From assembly GCA_903879715.1 (NCBI GenBank), contig CAIRMR010000030.1, forward strand, positions 1 through 64,000: a DNA stretch of 64,000 nt. The letters are read 5' to 3'. The notes beneath the pieces are model-generated. The model was given only the letters and a program-made list of their open reading frames with translations, was not told where the DNA came from and ran no database searches. The translations under genes were made by a program, and so were the position numbers. Below, in pieces: positions 13,536 to 22,205 of this stretch. Origin of the DNA: an uncultured Bacteroidales bacterium. GTDB taxonomy: Bacteria > Bacteroidota > Bacteroidia > Bacteroidales > UBA4417. Positions within the stretch are counted from its first letter, which is position 1. The number at the start of each line of letters is the position of its first letter.

Positions 13536-14462
13536 ATGAGTACCGTAATTGTTGGAACAGTCGCCTTTGATAAAATTGAAACGCCCTTTGGGAAAACCGA
13601 TAAAATACTGGGTGGCGCCGCTACTTTCATTAGCCTCACCGCTTCAAAATTTGCCGGTGATGTTCATATTATAAGCGTAGTGGGCGGTGATTTTCCGGAA
13701 GAATATATCAACCTGCTTACCGAACGGGGAATTAATACTGATGGTCTTCAGATAAAGTCGGAGGGAAAATCTTTCTACTGGTCAGGTCGTTACCATACCG
13801 ATATGAATACGCGTGATACCCTAGTTACTGAACTGAATGTGCTTGCTGACTTCGACCCCATCCTTCCAGCTTCGTGCCTGGCTCCTGAATTTGTAGTACT
13901 TGGCAACTTAACTCCTAGCGTGCAAATGCGAGTATTGGACCAGCTAACCAAACGTCCAAAACTAATCGTAATGGATACCATGAATTACTGGATGGACTCG
14001 GCATGGGACGACCTGATGAAGGTCATTGCACGGGTTGATGTTCTTATGGTAAACGATTCCGAAGCACGCCAGTTAACTGGAGAATATTCACTTGTAAAAG
14101 CAGCACAGAAAATCCTGACCATGGGACCCAAATACCTGGTTATCAAAAAAGGGGAACATGGTGCATTGCTATTTCATGGCGAAAGCGTTTTCTTTGCCCC
14201 GGCCCTTCCCCTGGAAGAAGTTTTCGATCCAACGGGTGCCGGCGATACTTTTGCAGGTGGTTTTATCGGCCATCTTGCAAGCACAGGTGACATTTCCTTT
14301 GGAAACATGAAAAATGCTATTATTTATGGTTCGGCTATGGCTTCATTTACGGTCGAAAAATTCGGAACCGAAGCGCTGCTTAACCTTACCAAACAAGATA
14401 TTTACGAGCGTGTACGACTTTTTGTCGATCTGGTTCAGTTTGATATTTCGCTGGTCGATTAA
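13536..14462 (+). CDS. PfkB-family carbohydrate kinase
   Basis: The 308-residue protein belongs to the ribokinase/PfkB superfamily that phosphorylates sugars or nucleosides. It shows an early GGAATFISL substrate-side segment (residues 26-34), VVGGDFPEEYINLL, DTMNYWMDS, NDSEARQLTGE, VIKKGEHGALLF and the family signature DPTGAGDTFAGGF near residues 231-243, with the catalytic Asp in GAGD. Length is normal. The substrate cannot be told from sequence. It has its own promoter divergent from tRNA-Asn and ends in a strong terminator, so it is a single-gene unit and the first clearly chromosomal gene right of the accessory region. Confidence 0.88.
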   Translation: MSTVIVGTVAFDKIETPFGKTDKILGGAATFISLTASKFAGDVHIISVVGGDFPEEYINLLTERGINTDGLQIKSEGKSFYWSGRYHTDMNTRDTLVTELNVLADFDPILPASCLAPEFVVLGNLTPSVQMRVLDQLTKRPKLIVMDTMNYWMDSAWDDLMKVIARVDVLMVNDSEARQLTGEYSLVKAAQKILTMGPKYLVIKKGEHGALLFHGESVFFAPALPLEEVFDPTGAGDTFAGGFIGHLASTGDISFGNMKNAIIYGSAMASFTVEKFGTEALLNLTKQDIYERVRLFVDLVQFDISLVD

Positions 14463-14485
14463 TTCCAAATGAAAATAAATAAATG

Positions 14486-14511
14486 AAAAAGCCGGAGAAA
14501 TCCGGCTTTTT
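14486..14511. terminator. bidirectional intrinsic terminator
   Basis: AAAAA-GCCGGA (14486-14496), loop GAAA, TCCGGC-TTTTT (14501-14511) works for both the PfkB gene and the convergent DUF3109 gene. Confidence 0.9.
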
Positions 14512-14535
14512 CATTTATTCCAATAGTGAGGAGTA

Positions 14536-15123
14536 TTATTTCACACCAGTTAATCCGTTTCCTTTTCCGGGTGGCATCGATTCAACCAGCTCCTTATACC
14601 AGGCCTCACCGTATTTACGGATCAGCGAATCTTTGAGAAAAATATATAGCGGGACATCATTTTTCTTCCCTTCTAACAATGCAGGTTTGCAGATATGCCA
14701 TTCGTTATAATTAACGGCATCAAAATCGTTGTATTTGCTGATCCGAACCGGGTATAAATGACAGGAAATCGGTTTCTGGAAAGGAATTTTCCCTTCTTTC
14801 CAGGCTTTTTCAACGGCGCAAAGAGCTATTCCGTTTTCGTGGTAAACAAAAGCACATTCGCGGCCGTTAACCAACGGTGTAACATACATCCCAAACATAT
14901 CATAATCAAATACCCCGGAGAGTTCCACTTGGTCAATACCATCCTGCGTCATATATGGTTTTATCTCGTCGAAATAATCTTCAAGAATGCTGATTTCTTC
15001 TTCATCCAGCGGAGCGCCGGCATCACCATCCACACAACATTGTCCTTTACAGGCCGACAGGTCGCAACAGAAACGAATGCTTCCGAGTTCATCAGATATT
15101 AAGGTTTTATCAATTGCTATCAT
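14536..15123 (-). CDS. DUF3109 family cysteine-rich protein
   Basis: The 195-residue protein contains the cysteine cluster CCDLSACKGQCC near its start (about residues 18-29), a later ECAFV...IALCAVEKAW, PISCHLYPVRI and HICKPALL, the pattern of the DUF3109/YkgJ-like group thought to bind metal or Fe-S. An open frame continues upstream to 15273, but that part is low-complexity junk; a minus-strand -7 box at 15128-15135 puts the transcript start almost on the ATG at 15123, which I therefore choose. The mRNA would be almost leaderless. Function in the cell is unknown. Confidence 0.85.
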   Translation of the reverse strand: MIAIDKTLISDELGSIRFCCDLSACKGQCCVDGDAGAPLDEEEISILEDYFDEIKPYMTQDGIDQVELSGVFDYDMFGMYVTPLVNGRECAFVYHENGIALCAVEKAWKEGKIPFQKPISCHLYPVRISKYNDFDAVNYNEWHICKPALLEGKKNDVPLYIFLKDSLIRKYGEAWYKELVESMPPGKGNGLTGVK

Positions 15124-15127
15124 AGGG

Positions 15128-15135
15128 CAAAAGTA
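15128..15135 (-). promoter_or_regulatory. -7 promoter box of DUF3109 gene
   Basis: The minus strand reads TACTTTTG. Its position predicts a transcript start within a few bases of the ATG at 15123. Confidence 0.6.
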
Positions 15136-15279
15136 CTGCTTTTTAGAAAGGGAAAGGATGGAACGCGGATGCTTCGGCAAGCTCAGCACAAGATAACGCG
15201 GAAAGAACGGATAACAGCGGATTTTTTTCTCTTTCTCCCCTTTCTCCGTCTCGCCCTTCGCTCCTGGCTCCATCTCTCC

Positions 15280-15352
15280 ATTTCTTCGTTCGCCCCATCG
15301 CCCAGTCGCCCCTCGCCCAGTCGCTCCCTCACACCCTCACCTTCCCCTCTTG
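15280..15352. repeat. low-complexity GCCC/TCGC tract
   Basis: Imperfect tandem units (CGCCCAGTCGCCCCTCGCCC type) rich in C lie between the two divergent genes. A purine-rich tract of similar style is found at 54850-54945. Confidence 0.5.
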
Positions 15353-15372
15353 TCTGTTTCTTTTTTTATGGC

Positions 15373-15380
15373 TACCTTTG
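15373..15380 (+). promoter_or_regulatory. -7 promoter box of glycyl-tRNA synthetase gene
   Basis: TACCTTTG lies five bases before the ATG at 15386, so the mRNA starts at or very near the start codon. Confidence 0.6.
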
Positions 15381-15385
15381 CCCCC

Positions 15386-16906
15386 ATGGCACAAAACGAA
15401 GAAATTTTCAAAAAAATCATATCCCATTCCAAAGAGTATGGGTTTGTATTTCCGTCGAGCGAAATATACGATGGCCTAAGCGCAGTATACGATTACGGTC
15501 AGAACGGTGTTGAGTTAAAAAACAATATCCGCCAGTATTGGTGGAAATCGATGGTTCAATACCACGAAAATATTGTGGGCCTGGATGCGGCTATTTTCAT
15601 GCATCCTACCACCTGGAAAGCATCAGGCCATATTGATGCGTTCAGTGATCCGTTGATCGATAACCGCGATTCGAAAAAACGCTATCGCGCCGATGTGCTG
15701 GTTGAAGACCAGATGGCTAAATGGCAGGATAAAATAGATAAGGAAGCTGAAAAAGCCGCAAAACGCTTTGGCGAAACTTTTGATAAAGATCAGTTCCTGG
15801 CTACAAACGGCCGTGTACTTGAATACAAGGAGAAAATCGAATCTACGACCAAACGTTTTTATGGTGCCATGGAACGTAACGACCTGGCAGATGTAAAAAA
15901 ACTTATCGAAGACCTGGAAATTGTCTGCCCGGTCTCGGGAAGCCGCAACTGGACTGATGTCCGCCAGTTTAACCTGATGTTCAGCACTTCAATGGGTTCG
16001 GTGAGCGAAGATTCAAATGTAATTTACCTTCGTCCCGAAACGGCCCAGGGTATTTTTGTAAACTACCTCAATGTTCAGAAAACAGGCAGGATGAAAATCC
16101 CGTTTGGTATTGCGCAAACCGGGAAAGCTTTCCGTAACGAAATCGTTGCCCGCCAGTTTATCTTTCGTATGCGTGAATTCGAACAGATGGAAATGCAGTA
16201 TTTCGTTCGCCCCGGCACCGAACTCGAATGGTTCGAATACTGGAAGACCGAACGCATGAAATGGCACCAATCACTTGGAATTCCAGCAACCAAATACCGC
16301 TGGCACCCGCATGATAAACTGGCTCACTATGCCAATGCAGCTATAGATATTGAATTTGAATTTCCTATCGGTTTTAAAGAACTGGAAGGCATACATTCGC
16401 GTACAGATTTCGATTTAAAAGCGCACCAGGAACATTCAGGTAAAAAAATCCAGTATTTCGATCCTGAACTGAACGAAAACTATGTACCATACGTAATTGA
16501 AACATCCATCGGCCTCGACCGTACTTTCCTGGCTGTACTCAGTTACGCATATACCGAGGAAAAACTCGAAGACGGATCTGAACGCGTTGTGCTTCGCTTG
16601 CCATCGATGCTGGCCCCGGTTAAATGTGCCATTCTGCCTCTCGTAGCAAAAGACGGACTTCCCGAAAAAGCCCGTGAGATCATGGATACCGTTAAGTACG
16701 ACTTCATGTGCCAGTACGAAGAGAAAGACTCAATAGGCAAGCGCTATCGCCGCCACGATGCCATTGGCACACCTTACTGCATCACTGTCGATCACCAGAC
16801 ACTTGAAGATAACACCGTCACCATCCGCGACCGCGACACCATGAAGCAGGAGCGAATTCCGATTGAAAAGATCGGAGAATTGGTCAGGCTCAAGATTAAG
16901 GGATAA
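15386..16906 (+). CDS. glyQS: glycyl-tRNA synthetase (homodimeric type)
   Basis: The 506-residue enzyme attaches glycine to tRNA-Gly. It is a class II synthetase of the single-chain alpha2 type used by Bacteroidota. Visible are PSSEIYDGLSAVYDYGQNGVELKNNI near the start, motif 2 (TGKAFRNEI), the substrate segment REFEQMEMQYFV and motif 3 (ETSIGLDRTFLAVL), with an anticodon-binding domain at the C-terminus ending RDTMKQERIPIEKIGELVRLKIKG. The ATG at 15386 is chosen over an upstream ATG at 15350 because the promoter box lies between them. The gene stands alone, followed by a terminator-like hairpin at 16967-17009. Confidence 0.95.
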   Translation: MAQNEEIFKKIISHSKEYGFVFPSSEIYDGLSAVYDYGQNGVELKNNIRQYWWKSMVQYHENIVGLDAAIFMHPTTWKASGHIDAFSDPLIDNRDSKKRYRADVLVEDQMAKWQDKIDKEAEKAAKRFGETFDKDQFLATNGRVLEYKEKIESTTKRFYGAMERNDLADVKKLIEDLEIVCPVSGSRNWTDVRQFNLMFSTSMGSVSEDSNVIYLRPETAQGIFVNYLNVQKTGRMKIPFGIAQTGKAFRNEIVARQFIFRMREFEQMEMQYFVRPGTELEWFEYWKTERMKWHQSLGIPATKYRWHPHDKLAHYANAAIDIEFEFPIGFKELEGIHSRTDFDLKAHQEHSGKKIQYFDPELNENYVPYVIETSIGLDRTFLAVLSYAYTEEKLEDGSERVVLRLPSMLAPVKCAILPLVAKDGLPEKAREIMDTVKYDFMCQYEEKDSIGKRYRRHDAIGTPYCITVDHQTLEDNTVTIRDRDTMKQERIPIEKIGELVRLKIKG

Positions 16907-16966
16907 CAGTTACTTCCTGGCTGTTTTCGTCAGAAATAATTAACATATAACATTTAATGAATATTG

Positions 16967-17009
16967 AAAAAGTGGTTTAGCCGGGTTAATTCCCGGGTTA
17001 AACCTTTTT
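16967..17009. terminator. bidirectional terminator hairpin
   Basis: AAAAAG-GGTTTA-CCGGG pairs with CCCGG-TAAACC-TTTTT with small bulges. It ends the glyQS transcript and separates it from the kinase gene. Confidence 0.8.
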
Positions 17010-17051
17010 CATTTTGTGTTATCTGTTTACCACTACTTATCTTTAAAAAAT

Positions 17052-18518
17052 ATGAAAAACACATTTCTTGCCTTTGACCTGGGAACATCATTCGGTCATG
17101 CCGTAATTGGCGAACTCAACGATGGTATCCTCAGTCTACAGGAAATCCATCGGTTTGAAAACGAACCGGTTTTGGCAGAAAATCACAGGTACTGGAATAT
17201 TGAATTTCTTTTTCAGGAAATAAAAAAGAGCCTGGTTATAGTTGCGGACCAGAATCTGCCAATTGAAAGCATTGGCATCACTGCCCGGGGTATTGATTTT
17301 TCCCTTATGGGTGATGATGGAATTCCTGTGCGACCATTACTATCAGGTGATGTAAATAACGAAGGAAGTTTTGAAGGCTTTGCGCAACGGATCACAGAAG
17401 ACAAAATCTACGGACAGACGGGTGTTCCGGTTTCGCATATTACATCCTTGTTTCAGCTGGCAGCTCTGAAGAAAAAGGACAGCGAATTGGTGAAAAAACC
17501 AAAACACCTTCTTTTTATACCCGATATTTTCAACTATCTGCTTACGGGCATAATGAATACTGAATTCAGTATCGCTACTACTTCGCAGCTGTACAACCCG
17601 GTGAAACGGATGTGGGATCATGATATTTTCAAAGCATTGGGAATACCTGTCAGCATAATGTCGCGCTTAGCCGAACCGGGAAGTGTTGTAGGAAGTGTTT
17701 CGAACAATGTTTCATACGAAACAGGGATTGCACGGATACCTATAGTTGCTGTTGCATCAAACGCTTCAGCCTCTGCTATTGCAGCAATTCCTGCTATCGG
17801 GAACAGCTGGATTTTTATCAATACCGGAAATATTTGCCAGGTCGGTTTTGAATCGGCTCGTCCCATTATCAATAAAAAATCGCAGCATCTGAATTTTACC
17901 AACAATGGTGGAGCAGGTGCTGTTTTCAATATTCAGAAGAATCTTACTGGAATAAATTTATTAAATAAATGTCAAAAAGCCTGGAAGGAAAATAATTATA
18001 CACTTGCTGACCTTGTGTTGCTTGCCAGTGAATCAAAACCTTTTACAGCCTTTATTGATACTGATCATGCATTGTTTCAGGATTCGGAAGACATGCCTGC
18101 CACATTAACAGAATACTGCAAATCAACTGGTCAGGATATACCACAATCGCATGGTGAAATCATCAGAACTATTCTCGAAGGGCAGGCTTTTAAATACAGA
18201 ACTGTAATCATTCAGATTGAGGAATTGCGCGGAACAAAGCCTGAAACCATTTACATCACAGGCGAAGGAGTTAAGAATGAATTACTCTGCCAAATTACAG
18301 CTGATTGTTGCGGCATTCCGGTAATAACATCTGCTGATGAAGCAATTGTGGCTGGAAATGTTCTTGTACAGGCACTGGCTTTAGGGATTGTAAAAAATGT
18401 TGCTGAGATACGCGAAATTAGCGGCAAATCTTTTCCTTCAAAAACCTATGAACCTTCGGAAACTGAAGTCTGGGGTGAGGCTTATAAACTGTATTTGCAA
18501 AGTACATCTTCAAAGTAA
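17052..18518 (+). CDS. FGGY-family carbohydrate kinase (rhamnulokinase-like)
   Basis: The 488-residue protein has the FGGY kinase layout: an N-terminal FDLGTSFGHAVIGEL phosphate loop (residues 7-21), a substrate segment with ITARGIDFSLMGDDG (about 76-90), FIPDIFNYLLTG (about 155-166), and a second ATP-binding half with WIFINTGNICQVG, NNGGAGAVF and ITGEGVKNELLCQITADCCGIPV (about 413-435). The order and sequences are closest to rhamnulokinases, but sugar specificity is not proven. Start ATG 17052 is preferred to 17016 because the phosphate-loop strand follows directly. It is a single gene with no sugar-pathway neighbours in view. Confidence 0.85.
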   Translation: MKNTFLAFDLGTSFGHAVIGELNDGILSLQEIHRFENEPVLAENHRYWNIEFLFQEIKKSLVIVADQNLPIESIGITARGIDFSLMGDDGIPVRPLLSGDVNNEGSFEGFAQRITEDKIYGQTGVPVSHITSLFQLAALKKKDSELVKKPKHLLFIPDIFNYLLTGIMNTEFSIATTSQLYNPVKRMWDHDIFKALGIPVSIMSRLAEPGSVVGSVSNNVSYETGIARIPIVAVASNASASAIAAIPAIGNSWIFINTGNICQVGFESARPIINKKSQHLNFTNNGGAGAVFNIQKNLTGINLLNKCQKAWKENNYTLADLVLLASESKPFTAFIDTDHALFQDSEDMPATLTEYCKSTGQDIPQSHGEIIRTILEGQAFKYRTVIIQIEELRGTKPETIYITGEGVKNELLCQITADCCGIPVITSADEAIVAGNVLVQALALGIVKNVAEIREISGKSFPSKTYEPSETEVWGEAYKLYLQSTSSK

Positions 18519-18536
18519 TTAAGCCTAGCGGATTTT

Positions 18537-18800
18537 GTAAGCGTGCTGAGTGGGATTTAAAACTTAGCGAAGCAATTTCATCCTTCTTTGGCGTATAATC
18601 TGCTGAGCGGGATTTTAAATCCCGCTCCAAGGAGTTAGGAATTTACAATTCCTATAATTAAAAAATTCAAAAAGATAAAGCAACACAATATCTGAACCTC
18701 TTAAAAACAAAAAAGGCACAAAGTTCAGAACCTTGCTGAGCGGGATTTGTAATCCCGCTCCACGGAGTTGGGAATTTATAATTCCTGCAATAAGTAAAAG
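18537..18800. repeat. REP-like palindromic repeats, two full copies and one partial
   Basis: Two copies (about 18601-18656 and 18734-18788) each have a first hairpin AGCGGGATT-nnn-AATCCCGCT and a second hairpin GGAATTTA-AATTCC, joined by CCA-GGAGTTGG/AGG. A partial third copy starts near 18546 (CTGAGTGGGATTT). The stretch is gene-free and fills the gap between the kinase and L25 genes. Confidence 0.75.
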
Positions 18801-18851
18801 ATAAAAAGCCGCTTTATTACACCGAATAATAAATCTGTTTTCACGGGAAGC

Positions 18852-18896
18852 AAAAAGGCACAAAGTATAAAACCTTGTGCCTTTTTATGTGATAAA
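18852..18896. terminator. terminator of the L25-PRPP synthetase unit
   Basis: AAAAAGGCACAA pairs with TTGTGCCTTTTT around a 20-base loop. It lies just downstream of the L25 gene on the minus strand. A half copy of it stands at 18711-18735 before a REP-like element. Confidence 0.8.
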
Positions 18897-18909
18897 TTGC
18901 AGGATCAGA

Positions 18910-19482
18910 TTATTTTCCGCCCGGGGTTGTTGGTTCAACGGCACGGGTCGAAGCAACTGAAATAACCAGGTTGCTCATTACTTCAAGAATTTCGATATTA
19001 GGGATTTTGATATCGCTAACCCTTAGGCTATCTTCAATTTCCATTTTCGAAATGCTGATAACGATTTCTTCCGGCATATGTTCAGCAAGACCTTTAACTC
19101 TCATCTTACGGAATTTTTTAACCAGCTTACCTCCACGTAAAACTCCGGGTGAATTTCCTTCAACACGGATAGGAAGGCTTACAATAATCGGTTTCCCGGC
19201 AGTTACCTGCAGGAAATCGGCATGTAATGTTTTGTCCGAAACCGGGTGATACTGAACATCCTGAAGGGTTGCGGTGAATTTTTTACCTTCAATGTCAAGG
19301 TCAATCAGGAAGGTGTAAGGAGTGAAAATGATTGTTTCAAGCACTTTTTCCTCGATTGCAAAATGAAGTTCTTCCTTACCACCGTAAATTACGCATGGCA
19401 CCTTGCCACTGGCACGGTTCATTTTCGCATCTTTTTTCCCTACGTTCGCGCGAAGCGAACCGCTCATAGATACTGTTTTCAT
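18910..19482 (-). CDS. rplY: 50S ribosomal protein L25 (general stress protein Ctc)
   Basis: The 190-residue protein binds 5S rRNA in the large ribosomal subunit. It has the long two-domain Ctc form: the N-terminal 5S-binding barrel (SMSGSLRANVGKKDAKMNRASGKVPCVIYGGKEELHFAIEEKVLE, residues 5-49) and the C-terminal beta domain (about 95-180) with HADFLQVTAGKPIIVSLPIRVEGNSPGVLRGGKL. It ends in a short disordered tail EPTTPGGK. It follows the PRPP synthetase gene by 28 bases on the same strand, an old and widespread pairing in bacteria, so the two form an operon ending at 18852. Confidence 0.95.
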   Translation of the reverse strand: MKTVSMSGSLRANVGKKDAKMNRASGKVPCVIYGGKEELHFAIEEKVLETIIFTPYTFLIDLDIEGKKFTATLQDVQYHPVSDKTLHADFLQVTAGKPIIVSLPIRVEGNSPGVLRGGKLVKKFRKMRVKGLAEHMPEEIVISISKMEIEDSLRVSDIKIPNIEILEVMSNLVISVASTRAVEPTTPGGK

Positions 19483-19510
19483 TTGATTTAGTGTTTAATT
19501 GTTATTATTA

Positions 19511-20446
19511 TTATTTGATGTTAAAAAGAGACGAAATTGATTCATAATTGTGTGCCCGTTTGATAACGTCAGCCAGCAATGTGGCTGTTGTAAGCACTTT
19601 TATCTTGGGATTCTCATGTTTCAGAGGAATGGTATCAGTCACAATTACTTCGGTAAATGCTGAATTGACAATATGGTCGAACGCCTCGCCTGATAAAATA
19701 GGATGAGTACAGAATCCGCGTACACTAGAGGCTCCGTTATCCATCATAATCTTTGCAGCCTTGGTTATAGTACCTCCTGTATCAATAATATCATCGAGCA
19801 ATACCACATCTTTTCCTCTTACGTCGCCAATAAGCGACATGGAATCGACCTGGTTGGCTTTTGAGCGTTGTTTGTAACAGATAACAAAACCTGTATTGAG
19901 CGCTTTGGCATAGCTGGCTGCCCTGCGGGTTCCTCCTGTATCAGGCGACGCAAATACCAGGTTAGGAAGGTTCAGCTTTTTGATATACGGTAAAAATATC
20001 GATGAAGCATAAAGATGATCAACAGGAACATCAAAAAATCCCTGGATCTGATCAGCATGCAGGTCAATGGTTATCATTCGTTGCACACCGGCAGCAGTAA
20101 GCAGATTTGCAATAAGTTTTGCCGAAATCGGAACGCGTGGTTTATCCTTTCTGTCCTGGCGCGCAAATCCGAAATAAGGAATTACGGCAGTTATAGTCCG
20201 GGCCGAAGCACGTTTGGCAGCATCCACCATCAGCAAGAGTTCCAGTAGGTTTTCTGCAGGTGGAAATGTTGACTGAACAATATAGACATCATTACCCCGG
20301 AGATTTTCCTCAAATGAGATAGTAAATTCACCATCACTGAAAACAATAACCTGAACTTCCCCAAGTTTTGTTCCAAAGCTAAGCGCAATATTCTCGGCAA
20401 GGTAGCGTGTAGCCCTGCCTGAAAAAATTTTTACCTCATGTGCCAT
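19511..20446 (-). CDS. prs: ribose-phosphate pyrophosphokinase (PRPP synthetase)
   Basis: The 311-residue enzyme makes 5-phosphoribosyl-1-pyrophosphate for nucleotide, His and Trp synthesis. It shows the family order: KIFSGRATRYLAENIA, FSDGEFTISFEENLRGNDVYIVQST, PYFGFARQDRKDKPR with the flexible ATP loop, the metal-binding TIDLHADQIQGFFDVPVDH, PDTGGTRRA, and the PRPP-binding loop VVLLDDIIDTGGTI. The open frame extends to 20719, but a -7 box at 20475-20482 puts the transcript start near 20468, so ATG 20446 is the start. It heads the prs-rplY operon and is divergent from the nuclease gene at 20649. Confidence 0.96.
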   Translation of the reverse strand: MAHEVKIFSGRATRYLAENIALSFGTKLGEVQVIVFSDGEFTISFEENLRGNDVYIVQSTFPPAENLLELLLMVDAAKRASARTITAVIPYFGFARQDRKDKPRVPISAKLIANLLTAAGVQRMITIDLHADQIQGFFDVPVDHLYASSIFLPYIKKLNLPNLVFASPDTGGTRRAASYAKALNTGFVICYKQRSKANQVDSMSLIGDVRGKDVVLLDDIIDTGGTITKAAKIMMDNGASSVRGFCTHPILSGEAFDHIVNSAFTEVIVTDTIPLKHENPKIKVLTTATLLADVIKRAHNYESISSLFNIK

Positions 20447-20474
20447 GTCCGGTGGATTTTTTGTAATCGAACGG

Positions 20475-20482
20475 CAAAGGTA
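20475..20482 (-). promoter_or_regulatory. -7 promoter box of prs-rplY operon
   Basis: The minus strand reads TACCTTTG, about 29 bases before the prs ATG. Confidence 0.6.
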
Positions 20483-20597
20483 TGATTTTTTTGGATTCTT
20501 CAAATATATTTTAATGCTTCTTTTTGTATAAAGTTGATTATTAGCAGTATAAATATCGAATTTAATAAATGTCATTAAATCATTCATAAAATAAGTA

Positions 20598-20628
20598 TTG
20601 GCTCGAATGCATTTGTAAAGTATCTTTG
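20598..20628 (+). promoter_or_regulatory. promoter of the DnaQ/GIY-YIG nuclease gene
   Basis: TTG at 20598-20600 and TATCTTTG at 20621-20628 are spaced by 20 bases, fitting the Bacteroidota -33/-7 pattern. The GTG start follows at 20649. Confidence 0.6.
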
Positions 20629-20648
20629 AAGTCTTACTATACAGAAGA

Positions 20649-21995
20649 GTGTACGCAATAATTGATATTGAAACCACCGGTGGCAATGCCAGCCGGGAAC
20701 GGATTACGGAAATAGCCATTTATATTCACGACGGAAAAAAGGTTGTGAATGAATATTCCACCCTTATAAATCCTGAATGCAAGGTGCCTCCATTTGTGGC
20801 CCGCCTCACTGGTATTTCGGACGAAATGCTGGTTCATGCTCCGAAATTCTTCGAGGTGGCCCGCGATATAGTTGAAATTACAGAAGGCTGTACCTTTGTG
20901 GCTCACAACGCGGCTTTCGACTATAGTTTTGTAAAACAGGAATTTCTTAACCTGGGATATAAATACAAAAGACCTGTATTATGCACTGTTAAAATGTCCC
21001 GTAAGTTATTGCCCGGACATGCATCGTATAGCCTTGGAAATCTTTGTAACAGTTTAGGGATTCAGATTACTTCACGCCACCGCGCTTCGGGTGATGCATT
21101 GGCCACTGTAAAACTTTTCGAGCGCCTGCTGAGTGTTGATCCAACTCTGAGCCAAATCCCCACCGATGGCCTGCATCCTTCACTCGACAGGTCCGTATTC
21201 AGCAGGTTGCCTTTAACTGCCGGGGTTTATTACTTTCACGACGAGAACGGGAAATTACTTTATATCGGGAAAAGCAAAAATATTCACTCCAGGGTTTTAT
21301 CGCATTTTCAAAACAGCAGCACCAGCAAAGCCATCGAAATGCGTTCGAATACAGCAAGCATCAGTTTCGAAGAAACCGGCAGCGAATTAATTGCGCTCTT
21401 GCTTGAATCAGATGAAATCAAAAAGCACAAACCATTACATAACAGGCTACAGCGTCGTATTTCATATAAATACGGCTTATACTCATTGTATTTACAATCC
21501 GGGTATCGTATGCTCCAGATTGAAAAGATCAAATCAACCGGGAAACCCCATACTGTTTTTTCGTCCTTCGATGAAGCTTTGGTTCTGGTTCATGAAATCG
21601 TTGCCAAATATAACCTTTGCCAGAAATTATGCGGGCTGTATCAGAACCATGGCGCTTGCTTTCAGCATTCTATCGGACAATGTTCGGGAGCGTGCATCGG
21701 CGTTGAGCCCGCAGAAATTTACAACCTCAGGGTGGACGCAGCATTAAAAGAATTTCGCCACAAATGGACAGATATGGCTATTATTGATCACGGCCGTAAC
21801 GAAGATGAAGTATCAGTTGTGCTAATCGAAAACAATGTTCTTGCCGGATTCGGATGGATGTCGAATGAAGAAAGTATCAGCGATCCCATAAGGATTAAGG
21901 ATTTTATCAGGCCATACAGCGACAACCGTGATGTGCATCAGATCATCAAAGGTTTTTTGAATACGGGGAAAGCCTTAAAGATTATCCGCTTCTAA
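20649..21995 (+). CDS. DnaQ-like 3'-5' exonuclease fused to GIY-YIG nuclease (Cho/UvrC-like)
   Basis: The 448-residue protein has two nuclease parts. Residues 1-165 are a DEDDh exonuclease as in the DNA polymerase III epsilon subunit: IIDIETTGG (D6, E8), VAHNAAFDYSFV (second Asp) and HRASGDALATVKL (His and last Asp). Residues about 195-280 are a GIY-YIG domain as in UvrC and Cho (GVYYFHDENGKLLYIGKSKNIHSRVLSHF), with the catalytic Tyr, Arg and a later Glu. A Cys-rich part follows (CQKLCGLYQNHGACFQHSIGQCSGACIG, about 325-352), as in UvrC. It probably acts in DNA repair. GTG start at 20649, behind its own promoter and divergent from prs. Confidence 0.88.
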   Translation: MYAIIDIETTGGNASRERITEIAIYIHDGKKVVNEYSTLINPECKVPPFVARLTGISDEMLVHAPKFFEVARDIVEITEGCTFVAHNAAFDYSFVKQEFLNLGYKYKRPVLCTVKMSRKLLPGHASYSLGNLCNSLGIQITSRHRASGDALATVKLFERLLSVDPTLSQIPTDGLHPSLDRSVFSRLPLTAGVYYFHDENGKLLYIGKSKNIHSRVLSHFQNSSTSKAIEMRSNTASISFEETGSELIALLLESDEIKKHKPLHNRLQRRISYKYGLYSLYLQSGYRMLQIEKIKSTGKPHTVFSSFDEALVLVHEIVAKYNLCQKLCGLYQNHGACFQHSIGQCSGACIGVEPAEIYNLRVDAALKEFRHKWTDMAIIDHGRNEDEVSVVLIENNVLAGFGWMSNEESISDPIRIKDFIRPYSDNRDVHQIIKGFLNTGKALKIIRF

Positions 21996-22205
21996 AACGG
22001 ACACGTTTTCCCTTTTTGGCACTTGCTTTTTAATTTTCTTTAGTATCCCCGGGAATTAAGGTATTATTAACAAAATAATATTCTAATGTAAGTTATTCTC
22101 TTTCTGATTGTTAAAAATATCCAACCCGATAAAACCCTTTTCATCTGCAATTTTTCCCGTTCAACCAATTTTTTAGCATGATTTTTATTCTAATGTAGTA
22201 GAATC
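21996..22205. other. gene-free stretch
   Basis: No gene is visible. The stretch is AT-rich and contains the imperfect repeat ATTCTAATGTA twice (near 22079 and 22188). The second copy is followed by TAGAAT, making a small inverted repeat just before the hairpins at 22206. Confidence 0.3.

Noticed and set aside
15123-15273. N-terminal extension of the DUF3109 protein to 15273
   Set aside because: Low-complexity Lys/Glu/Pro-rich, and the promoter box lies inside it.
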